From Annulohypoxylon bovei var. microspora (taxonomy: Eukaryota; Ascomycota; Sordariomycetes; Xylariales; Hypoxylaceae), in assembly GCA_022836615.1 (NCBI GenBank), contig MU405216.1, positions 1 through 64,000 of the forward strand: DNA of 64,000 bases. The letters are read 5' to 3'. Below are positions 1-9,888 of this stretch, piece after piece (position 1 is the first letter of the stretch; each line of letters opens with the position of its first letter). Both the position numbers and the translations under genes were made by a program. Under the pieces are notes generated by a model that was given only the letters and a program-made list of their open reading frames with translations, made no database searches and was not told the origin of the DNA.

Positions 1-95
1 ACCCTAACCCTAACCCTAACCCTAACCCTAACCCTAACCCTAACCCTAACCCTAACCCTAACCCTAACCCTAACCCTAACCCTAACCCTAACCCT
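1..95. repeat. Telomere repeat array (CCCTAA)n
   Basis: Uninterrupted CCCTAA units run from the first base to about 95, then change abruptly to unique sequence. This is the C-rich strand of a TTAGGG telomere read from the chromosome end inward, so base 1 is distal and the window is a true chromosome terminus. No degenerate telomere repeats follow. Confidence 0.98.
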
Positions 96-463
96 GGTCG
101 GTGGGTGGCTAATCGGGGAGGCTACGGGACGGGTGGGTAGATGGGCGGCTGGAAGGGAGGCTTAAAAGGTGGTTTACGAGGTAATTAAACGAATAATAGC
201 ACGGGTTATTAAAAGGAGGCTTAAAAAGTGATTAAACGGGTGCGCGAACCGTGGTGGTAAATGGTTTCGTTAAATGAGAAAAGAAACAAAAGTGGGAAAT
301 CGAAGAATCGAACCATCGACCTCCGGCTAAACTCGGGATATTGTGCCACCCGAACGGGTGGCCTCGCGTTTCAACGTATTATAAGGACCACTTTGCCTAA
401 AAGTTTTCCTTACTTAAGCTACCTACTTGTAGATTACCGGATGTTAATAATGTGAGACCTCTT
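96..463. other. Subtelomeric spacer, no gene
   Basis: This stretch is G-rich just inside the telomere (96-160). It carries a short imperfect direct repeat built on GGAGGCTTAAAA (about 156-170 and 215-229), each copy followed by an ATTAAACG-like string. No subtelomeric helicase, X/Y'-like element or coding potential was seen. Confidence 0.6.
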
Positions 464-1310
464 TTATTTCTCGTCTGTGTTCTTCCTAACTGCGGCCCCG
501 TCAGGATCCATCTGCTTGAACATTTCGTTCGAGTCGAACCACGTCTTCAGCTCCGTGACTTGAAATTCGCTGTTGAGATGAGCCACGGTAACTCCCTCGA
601 TGTCAATCAATTGGCTGTTTGCCTTAACAGTGACTTTCTCTCCGGCACTGCAAGAATTAGCAATTCAATCCCCGATATCGACTATGCGGCGCAGTCCTCA
701 CCTGTTGTGTCCCACGTAGTCGTTCTTCATCTCACCCCAGTGGCGCCACTTGAAAGAGACGACGGGCGGCCCGCTGTGCACCTCTAGCACCTCCCACGCG
801 AAAGCCGGCATCATCCTCTTGAACGTCTTGTGGCTGGCGGCGAAGTCGGAGTTCTCAGGGTCGTAATATTCGCAAGGCGTGATGATGGCGTTGTAAGTGC
901 CCACGTGAAGCATGTGTTCTGCCGAGCAAGGTTTCGCATCGTTGACGGCGAAGGTGAACGTTTCACGATCGATTGTCCGCCAGTCCGAGAGCCGTGTCTT
1001 GAACGAGGCCTCGATCTCCCAGTTCTTAACGAGGTTTTCGACCAGCTCGGGAAGACTACCAGCTTCGTGCTTACATCGTTTTGCTGTCAGATATGATGTA
1101 TTAGCTCAGCTCGTGCCATCATCTTGTGCCATTATCTTGGGCGAAATTAGAAGATCACCGACTTTCTGAATAGAAGGCTCGTGTCTTGGAATAGTCTGGC
1201 GGCCGAGCATTCCTCCACTCGGCATCGACGTCCTCGAGCACGGCATTGGGGTCCTTCATGTAGTCGGGAATTGATGGCTGCGGTACGGGATCTGGTTGAA
1301 GGGCGGCCAT
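464..1310 (-). CDS. Pathogen-related protein homologue (SnoaL/NTF2-like fold)
   Basis: I read three exons: 1310-1163, 1083-702 and 647-464, giving 237 aa. The protein has the full layout of the fungal/plant 'pathogen-related protein' family: an N-terminal PDYMKDPNAVLEDVDAEWR block, then HEAGSLPELVENLVKNWEIE, a central block with HVGTYNAIITP, and a C-terminal TELKTWFDSNEMFKQMDP block. The family has an NTF2/SnoaL-like fold of unknown biochemical role; the barley member is induced by pathogens. The first intron uses a weak donor (GTCGGT) chosen because it restores the family alignment; the second has a good GTGAGG donor and TTGCAG acceptor. The gene is transcribed toward the telomere and its stop lies about 370 bases from the array. 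The reading frame is intact, so telomere proximity has not destroyed it. Confidence 0.88.
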
Positions 1311-2527
1311 CGTGACAACACGGAGACCGATATCTTGCTATATGGAGTATTTCAATCTTGTTGCGTTGACGATAATTGTTGTCCTAGGATGGAAAGTAGG
1401 AAAGAAAGTAAGACTTGACCTACCTAGTATCTATACTAACCTTTGAGTCATTTGTGGCAGAAGAGAATAAGACGCCACCAGTTTCAAGTTTCGAGAGGGA
1501 TGGACGCGCAATTACCAGGTCGGTGGAGTTACTCAAGTATCACGACATGTTGTTTGTGCGACAATATCACCCCGGTCCAAGCCACCAACCAGCCAGAACA
1601 TCGAAGACCAAAAGATTTCAAGTTTTGTGGTCGTGATTTTAACGCTAATTTAAGCCTTCTGGTTCCTTGAACGGGAAAGCTGGTTGAACAACTAGTTAGC
1701 AGAGTATCCCTCTTAGCTCTTTTCCTGAAAGTTTACTGCCGGCTCTCCCGACGGCGGCCGTTATATTAGCGAATTGAGGTACTCGGTGCAGCGATCGGCC
1801 AAGTCGAAGAATGAATCCGAAACATTGACCACTTACATCACGGCCGCGATATTTTAATATATGTTCTGTCTTCTGCGGGCTCACATTAGCCTGGTCTAAG
1901 TCTGCATTTTCTATTAACTACGGTACTAAGATTGAAAATTGTTATACGTGATCACTGTCTGGAATAAGCCCTGCGGTATCGAGGGTAAGGAGGACATTTA
2001 TATCCCTAGCCCTTGCTGGAGTTTTGCTACTAAGATAGCCGTACCACTCTCTGTTGTGGGTATGTCATCGTGTTCTTGTTCTAATTATCATTTATTCTGG
2101 TGTCTAGAATAACTTCTTTTCAAATACCTCAAATATTCAGCGGCCGTGGATTTTGCTCTCGCAATTTTTCCTTGGAAGATCGTTTGGCGGGCGTAGATGA
2201 GTCCGATGAGAAGACAAGAGAAAATAGGGGTTGCGTTGGCCTTGCGTTGGCCATGAGTTTTGGAGTGCTGTACGTCTTTGTGACTTGCGTCTCACTTAAC
2301 TTAGAACCCCTATTTCATGAGCATTGATTGCCTATCTCCTATATTAACACTAACTAGTGCCGGTGCGATCGCTACCTATCAAAAGAGCCACCAACATGTT
2401 TAGGATGGTCCTTCGGATGGTCCCTTTTGCATCGTTCAGTTATTTCTGTAAGATGATTCTTCCACGACTGACACTCATATCACTGGTGCACAATAACTAT
2501 TAACATATGTAGATGGAATATGCGTAC
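1311..2527. other. Intergenic, no supported gene
   Basis: Only short open frames without family resemblance are present. A CACCCCGGTCCA motif at 1568-1579 matches the terminus of the foldback element at 28084-28877. Nothing else was recognised. Confidence 0.5.
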
Positions 2528-2650
2528 AATGCGTTTATAACCTGGCAGAGCCGTGTGTATTCATTGCCGCCCAGACGATCCCGAACCTGGCCGTGTTATT
2601 CGTTAAGGGCAAGTCAATTGAACCGCTTCCACCTGTGACCTCCCCCCGCC
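2528..2650. repeat. Diverged dispersed repeat, copy A
   Basis: About 120 bases match 5828-5951 in the same orientation. Shared blocks include TTTATAACCT.GCAGAGCC, GTATTCATTG, and ACGATCCCGAACCTG followed by TTATTCGT. Many differences between copies are transitions, as expected from RIP or ageing, plus small indels. Similarity fades on both sides, so this may be a fragment of an old transposon or a duplicated gene end. Small open frames overlap it but do not correspond between copies. Confidence 0.7.
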
Positions 2651-3846
2651 TTCTTCCGATGATATGTGCTAGCTGGGTCCACCCTTCGTGGTAGCCACTC
2701 GCTCTGCGGGCTTGAACCGCTGAACCGCCGATCGGCTGCCGAGGTCGATCCCTTAGAAGGAGGGATATATGTATGCTTAATTTGACCGCTTGCGTTGTAG
2801 AGTTAGTCTGGTGAAGGTGCTTTGCGAATTCCTTCCCGCCCTCGTCTCGGCTGCGTTCTCTTTCTCCCGCACCCTCCGCGACATCCGCCGACGTAGGCTC
2901 GTATCCTGTCGGGGGTTTGGGCGGCTTTCTTCGCTGTCCTATGCTGGGTATCGTGGACATCATGCTTTTCCCCAGTTTCTTGTTGATTTTCTTCAGCCCG
3001 TGTCACTACAAACACTCGCTAGTCGGTCTTGTGTGAATTCGCGTTTCAGGTTCGCCTTCACTTTGCGTTTCTTCTCGTAAGCTGTTGTGCGAGTATGTCA
3101 ACAAATTGCCGTTATAGACTGCAAGTGACAAGTGTACGATGCTTGAGATAGGGGTTAGGGTGGAATTCGCGATGATTGAAGGTGATTTGAATTGACCTGG
3201 TAGATGTTTGATTCGAATGGAGGATATTTGGATTGGCAGATCCTCTAGACATAGGCATACCGGGCCCGCAAGATGGCAGGGGAAGAAGGGAAGGTTTGTT
3301 GCTTGTATAGAGGCAAGGCAGAGGTCGAAGGTACCTATTCATGGTGCCTGTTCATTAATCTGGCTCGCGTCAGCTAGATTTGAGAGGAAGAAGGAAAAAT
3401 ATTAGAATAGAACCCTATCAAACGATCTTGTTTACGCTGCAACGCCCCTTATCCTACGTAACCTCATTGCCTCCGTGACCATATTACCTACGAGACCTTC
3501 CCTGCCTGCCTGCCTGCCTGCCTGCTTACCTACGCAACAACGTCCCATCACCTAGGCGACCTCGTCGCCTACAAGACCATATCACCCAGTCTGCAACATC
3601 ATCTGGTCTACTATGAACCGTTGCCCCGACGCCGCCACCGGTACCCAAACATATATAAAGCTTAAGTTCCTCCCGTTCATTTCCCAATTTCTTCCCAACT
3701 CTCTTCACACTTTCTTCCCAATTTCCATCTCTCACACTTTTGCCATCCACCAACCTTTCGTGACCATTACCACCCGCTACCCTTTCTTGACCATTTGCCA
3801 TTGCATCCCCGTTCCCGCGATAATCCCCGTGATAATCCACATTATC
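2651..3846. other. Intergenic and F-box promoter region
   Basis: No gene is recognised. A (CCTG)n microsatellite lies at about 3500-3527. It is followed by a pyrimidine-rich 5' region of the downstream F-box gene (about 3665-3790). A 142-codon open frame on the minus strand overlaps repeat copy A and looks non-coding. Confidence 0.5.
3652..3660 (+). promoter_or_regulatory. TATA box candidate of the F-box gene
   Basis: TATATAAAG lies about 190 bases before the chosen start codon and is followed by a C/T-rich tract, a common layout for fungal promoters with a 5' UTR. Confidence 0.4.
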
Positions 3847-4800
3847 ATGTCGCCAACTCAGGATGTTTTGGGTGCGCCGGAGCTGCTTGATCTGATCCTT
3901 CGCCAGGTGCCGGATCGTGACTTGTTGACGAGCTGCCAGCGCGTGTCACGCTTCTGGCAAGATGCCATCACGCGTACTCCCGTCCTAAGACAGCGCGTCT
4001 TTCTTGATTCGTGTTCCACCCGCCCGGTGTCAGGTCGTTACGTGAAGAACCATCTTGTAGCCTTCCGTATACCTACCCTATTTTCGATGCTCTTCCGATC
4101 CCGTCATGGCGCGTGGCAGCACCGTCACGGAGGCCCTTCTGAGGTTGTTCCGACGCGACTTGCCTCTGCCATCCGCGACGGCCGGTGGATCGAGTGGATC
4201 TCTGGCAGACCCCAGTGGGAACGGATGCAAGTCTCACAACCGCCTATCCTTCACCTGCGTTGGGAGGTGACTAGAGATGATCGTGAAGACCCCGACCTAC
4301 CTGCTCAACTTCCCTGCGCCGTCGCAGAACTCCGATTCCCTCGTGGCTTGCGGGTAGGCGAGCTATGGGACCTCGTAACTGCTACGAGAGGTGTTCACCG
4401 AGTGGTGTGGCCTACCGTCCGATGCGGTCCCCTACCATCCCACCCGGTGAGCATAGACCCGGTCCGCCAGTGGAGGAATGACCAGTCGTACGCCGCCGAT
4501 CATTCCCTTGCCCTCGTAATACAGCAAAGTGTTGTAGACGAGGATTTGTATCTCGAGGATGTTCCCGACGGTATGGAAGACAACGATGAAAACCATCCCA
4601 ACCGGCATTCCCTCTATTCCCGCATGTCGCTCACTTCTGTTTTCGTTCGTCACCAGATGCGCGTTCCTTCCCTTTCCTTGCTGGAGCCAAATGCGCCTGG
4701 CGCGGCCATTCCTTGGATTTATAACCCAGTACACAGCGAAGAGGTCCGCCGCTTGGCAAACCTTACCCAGATCCCATCTTTCCATACTGACTCCATTTAG
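3847..4800 (+). CDS. F-box domain protein
   Basis: Single exon, 317 aa. An F-box occupies roughly residues 5-50: APELLDLILRQVP, then LTSCQRVSRFWQDAI and LRQRVF, the usual leucine/tryptophan pattern that docks on Skp1 in SCF ubiquitin ligases. The remainder has no recognisable LRR or WD repeats, as in the large fungal families of short F-box proteins, so the substrate is unknown. I start at the ATG at 3847. An in-frame ATG at 3613 would add 78 residues encoded by the C/T-rich 5' UTR upstream of the F-box, which does not look like protein. Confidence 0.85.
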   Translation: MSPTQDVLGAPELLDLILRQVPDRDLLTSCQRVSRFWQDAITRTPVLRQRVFLDSCSTRPVSGRYVKNHLVAFRIPTLFSMLFRSRHGAWQHRHGGPSEVVPTRLASAIRDGRWIEWISGRPQWERMQVSQPPILHLRWEVTRDDREDPDLPAQLPCAVAELRFPRGLRVGELWDLVTATRGVHRVVWPTVRCGPLPSHPVSIDPVRQWRNDQSYAADHSLALVIQQSVVDEDLYLEDVPDGMEDNDENHPNRHSLYSRMSLTSVFVRHQMRVPSLSLLEPNAPGAAIPWIYNPVHSEEVRRLANLTQIPSFHTDSI

Positions 4801-5827
4801 CTCTTTTCTAGTGCTTGATTTCATATGCGTTACGCGGTACCCCGTCTGCCCTTTTTCTGCGTGGCGTAGGAGGTTGTCTTTGTGGTGTTTAGGCGTTCCG
4901 GTCATTTCTTGTTGATTTTTCCCTTTTCCTTCTTACGTGGTGGCTTTGGTATGAAGCCGGTTTATGTTTCTTTTGCGCTCCTAACCCTACCCCCGGCTTA
5001 TGAAGCTAGGAACCTGACGGTCCTGGTGGAGGCCCCGTCGTCGGAAGTCCGGCGGCGGACCAGGACGATAGCCGTGCACCTTTTCGTGGTGTCCTGGATC
5101 AGTAATCTTTATTTCGGCTTCGACCGATATGAGGATGAAACTAAGACGCGGCTTTCAGTATTATAATGCTTCTTTCTTTCCTCCATTCTTCGTGGTTGAT
5201 TTTATATATATATCTGCATAGACTTTTGGTAAGTAGATAGGTAGGTAGGTACATACCTGGCGTTGCAGTGACTTTTCTTTTAATATTTGGTTACTTGTAC
5301 GCAATCGATCCAAGTTTGAAGTCACGACTGTACGCTAAGTGTTTGTTAAATTCTTGTCCACCCTAGGCTGGTTGCTTTTGTTAAATGTTTTCTCTCCATT
5401 TGTGTGTTATGAGTTTGCTACCTACCTACTTCTTACATTGTCCACTAACAGGTCAGGTTTCGCCGTACTACCAACGCGTAGAAAAACCCTGCCCCTTACA
5501 ATACAAATCAGGTCCGCCGGCCGACTCTACGGCGCATTTGACGCGCCCCTCCGTCATGAAAAAGGGTAGATAAAAGCGTGACTGATGGAGTCCGTTTTCT
5601 TGTCTTTCGAAAGCCCCTCCATTGACGCGACACATCCCCTTTCTTCGTCGAGGCGTGTGGCGCCAAAGTGTTCCCCAGCCCAGCCTTTAATATTAAAGAC
5701 CGGGAACTGCCACGTCCTGAGAGTGTCTTAGAAATAACATTCCGCATCGAGCGTAAGTGCCGGAAGCAAAAGCCGAAGCGGGGGAGGTTTTATGGTCGGC
5801 GTGGGCGGCGGAGGATCTTGTATAAAA
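4801..5827. other. Intergenic, no supported gene
   Basis: Several 60-95 codon open frames exist but none resembles a known family or has a convincing exon structure. Short TAGGTAGG and AT tracts lie near 5200-5250. Confidence 0.5.
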
Positions 5828-5951
5828 TGCATTTATAACCTAGCAGAGCCATGCGTATTCATTGTTGCCCGCACGATCCCGAACCTGCGCGTTTTATTCG
5901 TAAAGGATAAGTAGTTTCGACCGCTCCCACTCCCACTTGTGGCCTCCCCCC
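5828..5951. repeat. Diverged dispersed repeat, copy B
   Basis: Second copy of the repeat at 2528-2650, in direct orientation 3.3 kb away. See copy A for the shared blocks. Copy B ends in a C-rich stretch (CCTCCCCCCTCCCCC) that is shorter in copy A. Confidence 0.7.
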
Positions 5952-6355
5952 TCCCCCGGTTGCTTGTAAGAAAGGTTCTGGCACAAGGGTCGTGACGGGG
6001 AGTCGCAATGGGCTGTAACTACAGCAAAGATTCGGCAAAGGACCTGCGATATTTCGCAGCAGCAGCGATGGAGAGTGCAGATTGACAAATATTAACCTTA
6101 AAACTCGGTTTAACTTAACCAAATAATTCAACATGAAAAATCCAATAGAGGTTTCATCCAAAAGGGGCTTTGTCGGTTAAAAGCTTCTTGCCGGAGCTGT
6201 AGGGGGACCTTCGGCCTCGCGAGTCTCAGGGGGCTCTAGTGTTAGCAGTAATACTATTAGAATAGTTATCATCTAGGCACACGTGCAGTCATATAAGTCA
6301 TATAACCTAAACATAAGATAAACGGCTGCCCACCGGTAAGAATAATTAACATAAT
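5952..6355. other. Intergenic, no supported gene
   Basis: Downstream side of the GNAT gene. No gene, RNA or repeat was recognised. Confidence 0.5.
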
Positions 6356-7107
6356 TCATTTGTAGATGAAACTAATTTCTTCGTAGATTTCGGTAACCCC
6401 TGAGCCATCAACTTTATAGCTCAGCGAGAATTTCTCGACCTCTGAGAAACCAAGCTTCCTGTAGAATGGGGCTGCCTCGAGGGTGCTTTCAAGATACGCG
6501 GGAACGTGATACTTCTTGGACTGATCGATACCCCATTGGGTCATCATGGTTGCCGCCCCACGTCTCTCATATACGGGATCGGTACCGATGAAAGTAAGAT
6601 CTGCTATGTTAGTTAGTCCTCTTATAGGTCGTTCGTAGGGAATATGAAGGCTGTTCGCTACTCACGATAGCACGGAGCAACCCCTACGGCGTGAGCTTGT
6701 GCTTCTTCGGTCTTCTTAGTCCAGTCTTCGATGATGTCTAAGTTCGTGCCCTCTGGCCAAATCCAGGAAGGTTCGATATAGTCCTCGTCGGTAGGCACGG
6801 GGTGTGCCCATTTGGCGAATGCGATCACCCTTCCGCCCGCTTGGTGTTTGCTCGCTTGCTCGTTCTCACCTAGCTCGATTGTGTTGCTTATATCTGCAAA
6901 GTCAGAATCCCGCACGACGAGAACCGTAATATTTGGGTCGTCGATATCGGCAAGCGCTTTTAATTGGATGCATCTTTTCAGGGCATCGCGGACGGCGGTT
7001 GTGGGGAACTGAGCCAAGAGCATGGCGTTGGAACCGAATGCGGCCATGTGGATCTCCGCGATCCGGACGGCGTCCTCCCGTCCGGCATTAGCTAGGGTAA
7101 GTGGCAT
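6356..7107 (-). CDS. GNAT-family N-acetyltransferase
   Basis: Two exons, 7107-6666 and 6600-6356, joined by a GTGAGT...GCAG intron, give 228 aa. The core GNAT fold is visible: a strand reading HLTFIGTDPVYERRG at about 148-162, which is the acetyl-CoA pyrophosphate loop (R/Q-x-x-G-x-A form, here ERRGAA), then motif B with PAYLESTLEAAPFYRKLGF near the C-terminus. The family transfers acetyl groups to small amines or proteins; fungal members with this layout are mostly uncharacterised. The start at 7107 (MPLTLANAG) fits the family N-terminus. A longer upstream frame is hydrophobic and looks like 5' UTR. Confidence 0.87.
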
Positions 7108-7593
7108 CTTGTACGAATGGCTATCACCTAGGAGCTGATACAGGAATGGGAATGTTTTTGCGTGAATTACTTTGATAAGTACTAGGTAGGTACATATTAT
7201 GCATTTAGATATTAGGTATAGGTACTTACATACTAACTGAAAAATGACTAATACCTCAATACTTGCATATCTTAATAATCGATGGCTTATCGACATATAT
7301 CCACAGTTCTGCTTTTTCGTGTTATCGAAACCATTGATTGGATTGTAATGGTAGATTTTGAATGTTGAGTGCGTCTTCTCGCGAGATTTGTTGTCGTGTT
7401 GAGTAGGCGATTTATGAAGACTTCCTAATATTACACTTGTACATGTTTAATAAAGACGAGGTGCGATTGGCACTATGTAGGGCATACATGTACCCACAGA
7501 ATGCTCCTTTGGAGCTACCTAGGTAAACTTCAGCCAATACGGCATTTTGTAACTTACTGATAGGTATAGTTGTACTCGATATACCGCTACTCG
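7108..7593. other. Intergenic between GNAT gene and tRNA
   Basis: AT-rich, with short ACCTAGGTA-type tracts. No gene was seen. Confidence 0.5.
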
Positions 7594-7735
7594 ACCCGGC
7601 TGGCTCAATGGTAGAGCATCAGACTTCTACACTTTACTTATTTGTAAGGTCCGTTTAAAGAGAGGTAGCGGACTTTTACACCTGTTATTTGTGAAGTCCA
7701 TCTGAAGGTTGTGGGTTCGAGTCCCACGTTGGGTG
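7594..7735 (+). tRNA. tRNA-Arg(UCU) with 70-nt intron
   Basis: The cloverleaf can be folded by eye. The acceptor ACCCGGC (7594-7600) pairs with GTTGGGT (7728-7734), using two G-U pairs, with discriminator G at 7735. The D arm is GCTC/GAGC. The anticodon stem TCAGA (7619-7623) pairs with TCTGA (7701-7705), and the anticodon TCT is at 7626-7628. The T arm GTGGG-TTCGAGT-CCCAC is at 7711-7727. A box (7601-7611) and B box GGTTCGAGTCC (7714-7724) are intact. The intron, 7630-7699, sits at the canonical position after base 37. At 70 bases it is long for a fungal tRNA and contains a second degenerate copy of the D-arm/anticodon region (7664 onward), suggesting internal tandem duplication. That second copy shows TTT where the anticodon would be. 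Confidence 0.9.
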
Positions 7736-7767
7736 TGGAAGATCGCTACAAGTAGCTTCGAATATCA

Positions 7768-7772
7768 TTTTT
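7768..7772 (+). terminator. Pol III T-run terminator candidate
   Basis: A run of five T lies 33 bases after the tRNA 3' end, as expected for RNA polymerase III termination. Confidence 0.5.
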
Positions 7773-8226
7773 GTTGGTCCAATACTACCTAGGTACGTTT
7801 TGTTTTGCCATTTAAATCCTTTTTTGTTCTATTCCCCTAATGTTCGCTTGCACATAGGGCTAGTGAACATGTTAGGTACCTACCTTGGTAGGTACATATA
7901 GGTACGTACCTAGTACCTACATATTTACCTACCTACCTTAGTAATTAGGAACCCGGGCAATTGCCGAGGCTCATATCTTGCGACCCGCTAAAGTGTTAAT
8001 GGAACATGGCTGCGATGTGAGGTTCCTCTTCGTCTCAACAACAACTGACTTAATACACCTACGTTGTCGGAACATGGTGTTCAACTCAGATGGTACTTAC
8101 TTACAAATTACCACCGTGATGTAAAGCTACCTACCTAGGTACATATAGTTTTTATCCGTCCTTCATGTAGCAGCTGGCTCCTCGTCTTGCCGGTGTGATC
8201 TAATCTAGGATCCCCTCTTGCTTGAG
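7773..8226. other. Intergenic with TACC/TAGG tracts
   Basis: Dense palindromic ACCTAGGTA/TAGGTACC tracts at about 7870-7940 and 8130-8145. No gene was seen. Confidence 0.55.
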
Positions 8227-9209
8227 ATGGCGCCGACGTTCGCAGAGGCTACGGCCGTCGGAATCGTAGATTCGCATACCTACGCTGCTAACTTTAATAC
8301 CGAATGGTGCGTTGGCTCAGGTGCGTATAATGATCTCGGTTTCGGCGTCGTCAATGCGGTCTATGATCTAACTGATGCTCAGTGCCTCACGGCGGCGTGG
8401 TGACTTCTGTCTTTCTTCGAGTTGCCGCGACCCACTTCCGCACGACGCTCGCGGCGCAGGACCAGCCTCATACGGTCTCGCTGCACCTCGAGTTCTTGCG
8501 GCGGACTCAGGAAGGCCCGGCGACCCTGGTGGTTCGCGACGTCAAGCTCGGCCGGCAGACGTCGACCATCCATGTCGTGCTGTCGCAGGATGGCCGCGAG
8601 GAGGTCGTTGGCTACCTCACGCACTCCAACATAGAGACGGAGGCCGGTCTATCCCTAAAGACCCTGTGGTCTCTGAACCCGTCTCCGCCTCCGTCGCCGG
8701 CCGACTTTGCCGTGCTCCTAGCTGGCGGTAAGGACCTCAGCTGGGTCGAGCACACGGACAAGCCGTTCCCGAAGTTTCGCAAGATCTCTCATCGGGTCCG
8801 CACGTTTCTGCCGCGCGGGGGTCAGATTATACCAGGCTTGGTCGACGAGTGGCTGCGCCTCGACTCGGGTGAGCGATTCACGAACGAGAGCGTGGGTCTC
8901 GTGTGCGACCACTTTCCCTCCGTCATCGAGGGTCTGTGGCGTAAGACGGAGGGCGACAAACCTTTCCCGGCCTTTTGGTATCCTACCGTAGCCCTTAACT
9001 TAGACGTCAAGAAGGTTCTACCTCCCGAGGGCGTCGAGTGGCTGTTCGTGCGTGTTCGGACGAAGAGCATCAACAACGGAAGAATGGACCTCGAAGTTGT
9101 TCTTCTGGACGAGGCCGGCGAAGTTGTCGCTTTGAGTCATCATGTTGTCCTAGTTGTGGGATCGGAGAGGAATTTGGCGGCACGAAGAAGTGGCCAAACC
9201 AAGATTTGA
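8227..9209 (+). CDS. Thioesterase-like (double hot-dog) protein
   Basis: Two exons, 8227-8320 and 8383-9209, with a 62-base GTGCGT...TCAG intron, give 306 aa. The protein matches fungal 'thioesterase-like superfamily' proteins: an N-terminal MAPTFAEATAV...SHTYAANF start, PHGG after the splice junction, then HTVSLHLEFLRRT (first hot-dog strand region) and a second hot-dog half ending VRVRTKSINNGRMDLEVVLLD. Such proteins hydrolyse acyl-CoA or acyl-carrier thioesters. No metabolic partner is adjacent, so the substrate is unknown. Codon usage is GC-rich and ordinary. Confidence 0.87.
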
Positions 9210-9888
9210 ATGAATTGATACGTAGATGGATGTGACAGGGTGTGATAGGTGTGATGGGGTGTGATGGGTATGATGGGACGACGCAAGGAGTAAGATTGAA
9301 AATTGATTTAACCCATTCTGGGCATGTTTGCATCATCAATCAATCAAGAAGTCTAGAGAATTCTCTCACATATGACATGACAACTTCACGGTGATTTTAT
9401 GTCTTGATTTACATATACTTACCAGGTAGATCCTATCCGACCTAGTAGATTTGCTAATAACCCAAATTCTATATTTTGTATAAGCATACCTAACTTTATT
9501 ATGCAGGTACCTGATTTTAGACGTACATATGCACGTCGCGCATATCAATTAATCGCAACACTGATTGAGCTGTCCAATCAGCAATGGAGAATTACTCGGT
9601 ATCCCGGCAAGCACGGAGTCCGTTGTGATAGCTACCTAAGGTTGCCTCGGAACCTGGAACCTGAACAGAAACAAGCAGGTAGAACTATCAGCATCCATGG
9701 ATATTATCTACGCATCACATGTGCTTATGGAGATTCGGTTACGATACCATATGTAACATTGGTATTGATATTAGCATTGGCACTCTAGTATCTTCCTTGT
9801 TTTTGTGTTCGTAGTTTTTATTTTAATTCCTTTTTTTGTTGTTTTGTTTCTTCACGCTCGCTACCGTCGGTTCGCATCAGATTCCGCA
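9210..9888. other. Intergenic, no supported gene
   Basis: A short GTGATGGG-type minisatellite lies at about 9233-9280. A 95-codon open frame at 9501-9788 has no family resemblance. Confidence 0.5.

Noticed and set aside
2535..2963. 142-codon minus-strand open frame
   Set aside because: It overlaps a dispersed repeat; the corresponding region of the second repeat copy does not keep the frame, and no motif is visible.
3613..3846. N-terminal extension of the F-box protein from an upstream ATG
   Set aside because: The extension is translated C/T-rich leader (Phe/Pro/Thr/His runs) next to a TATA-like site; the F-box begins right after the ATG at 3847.
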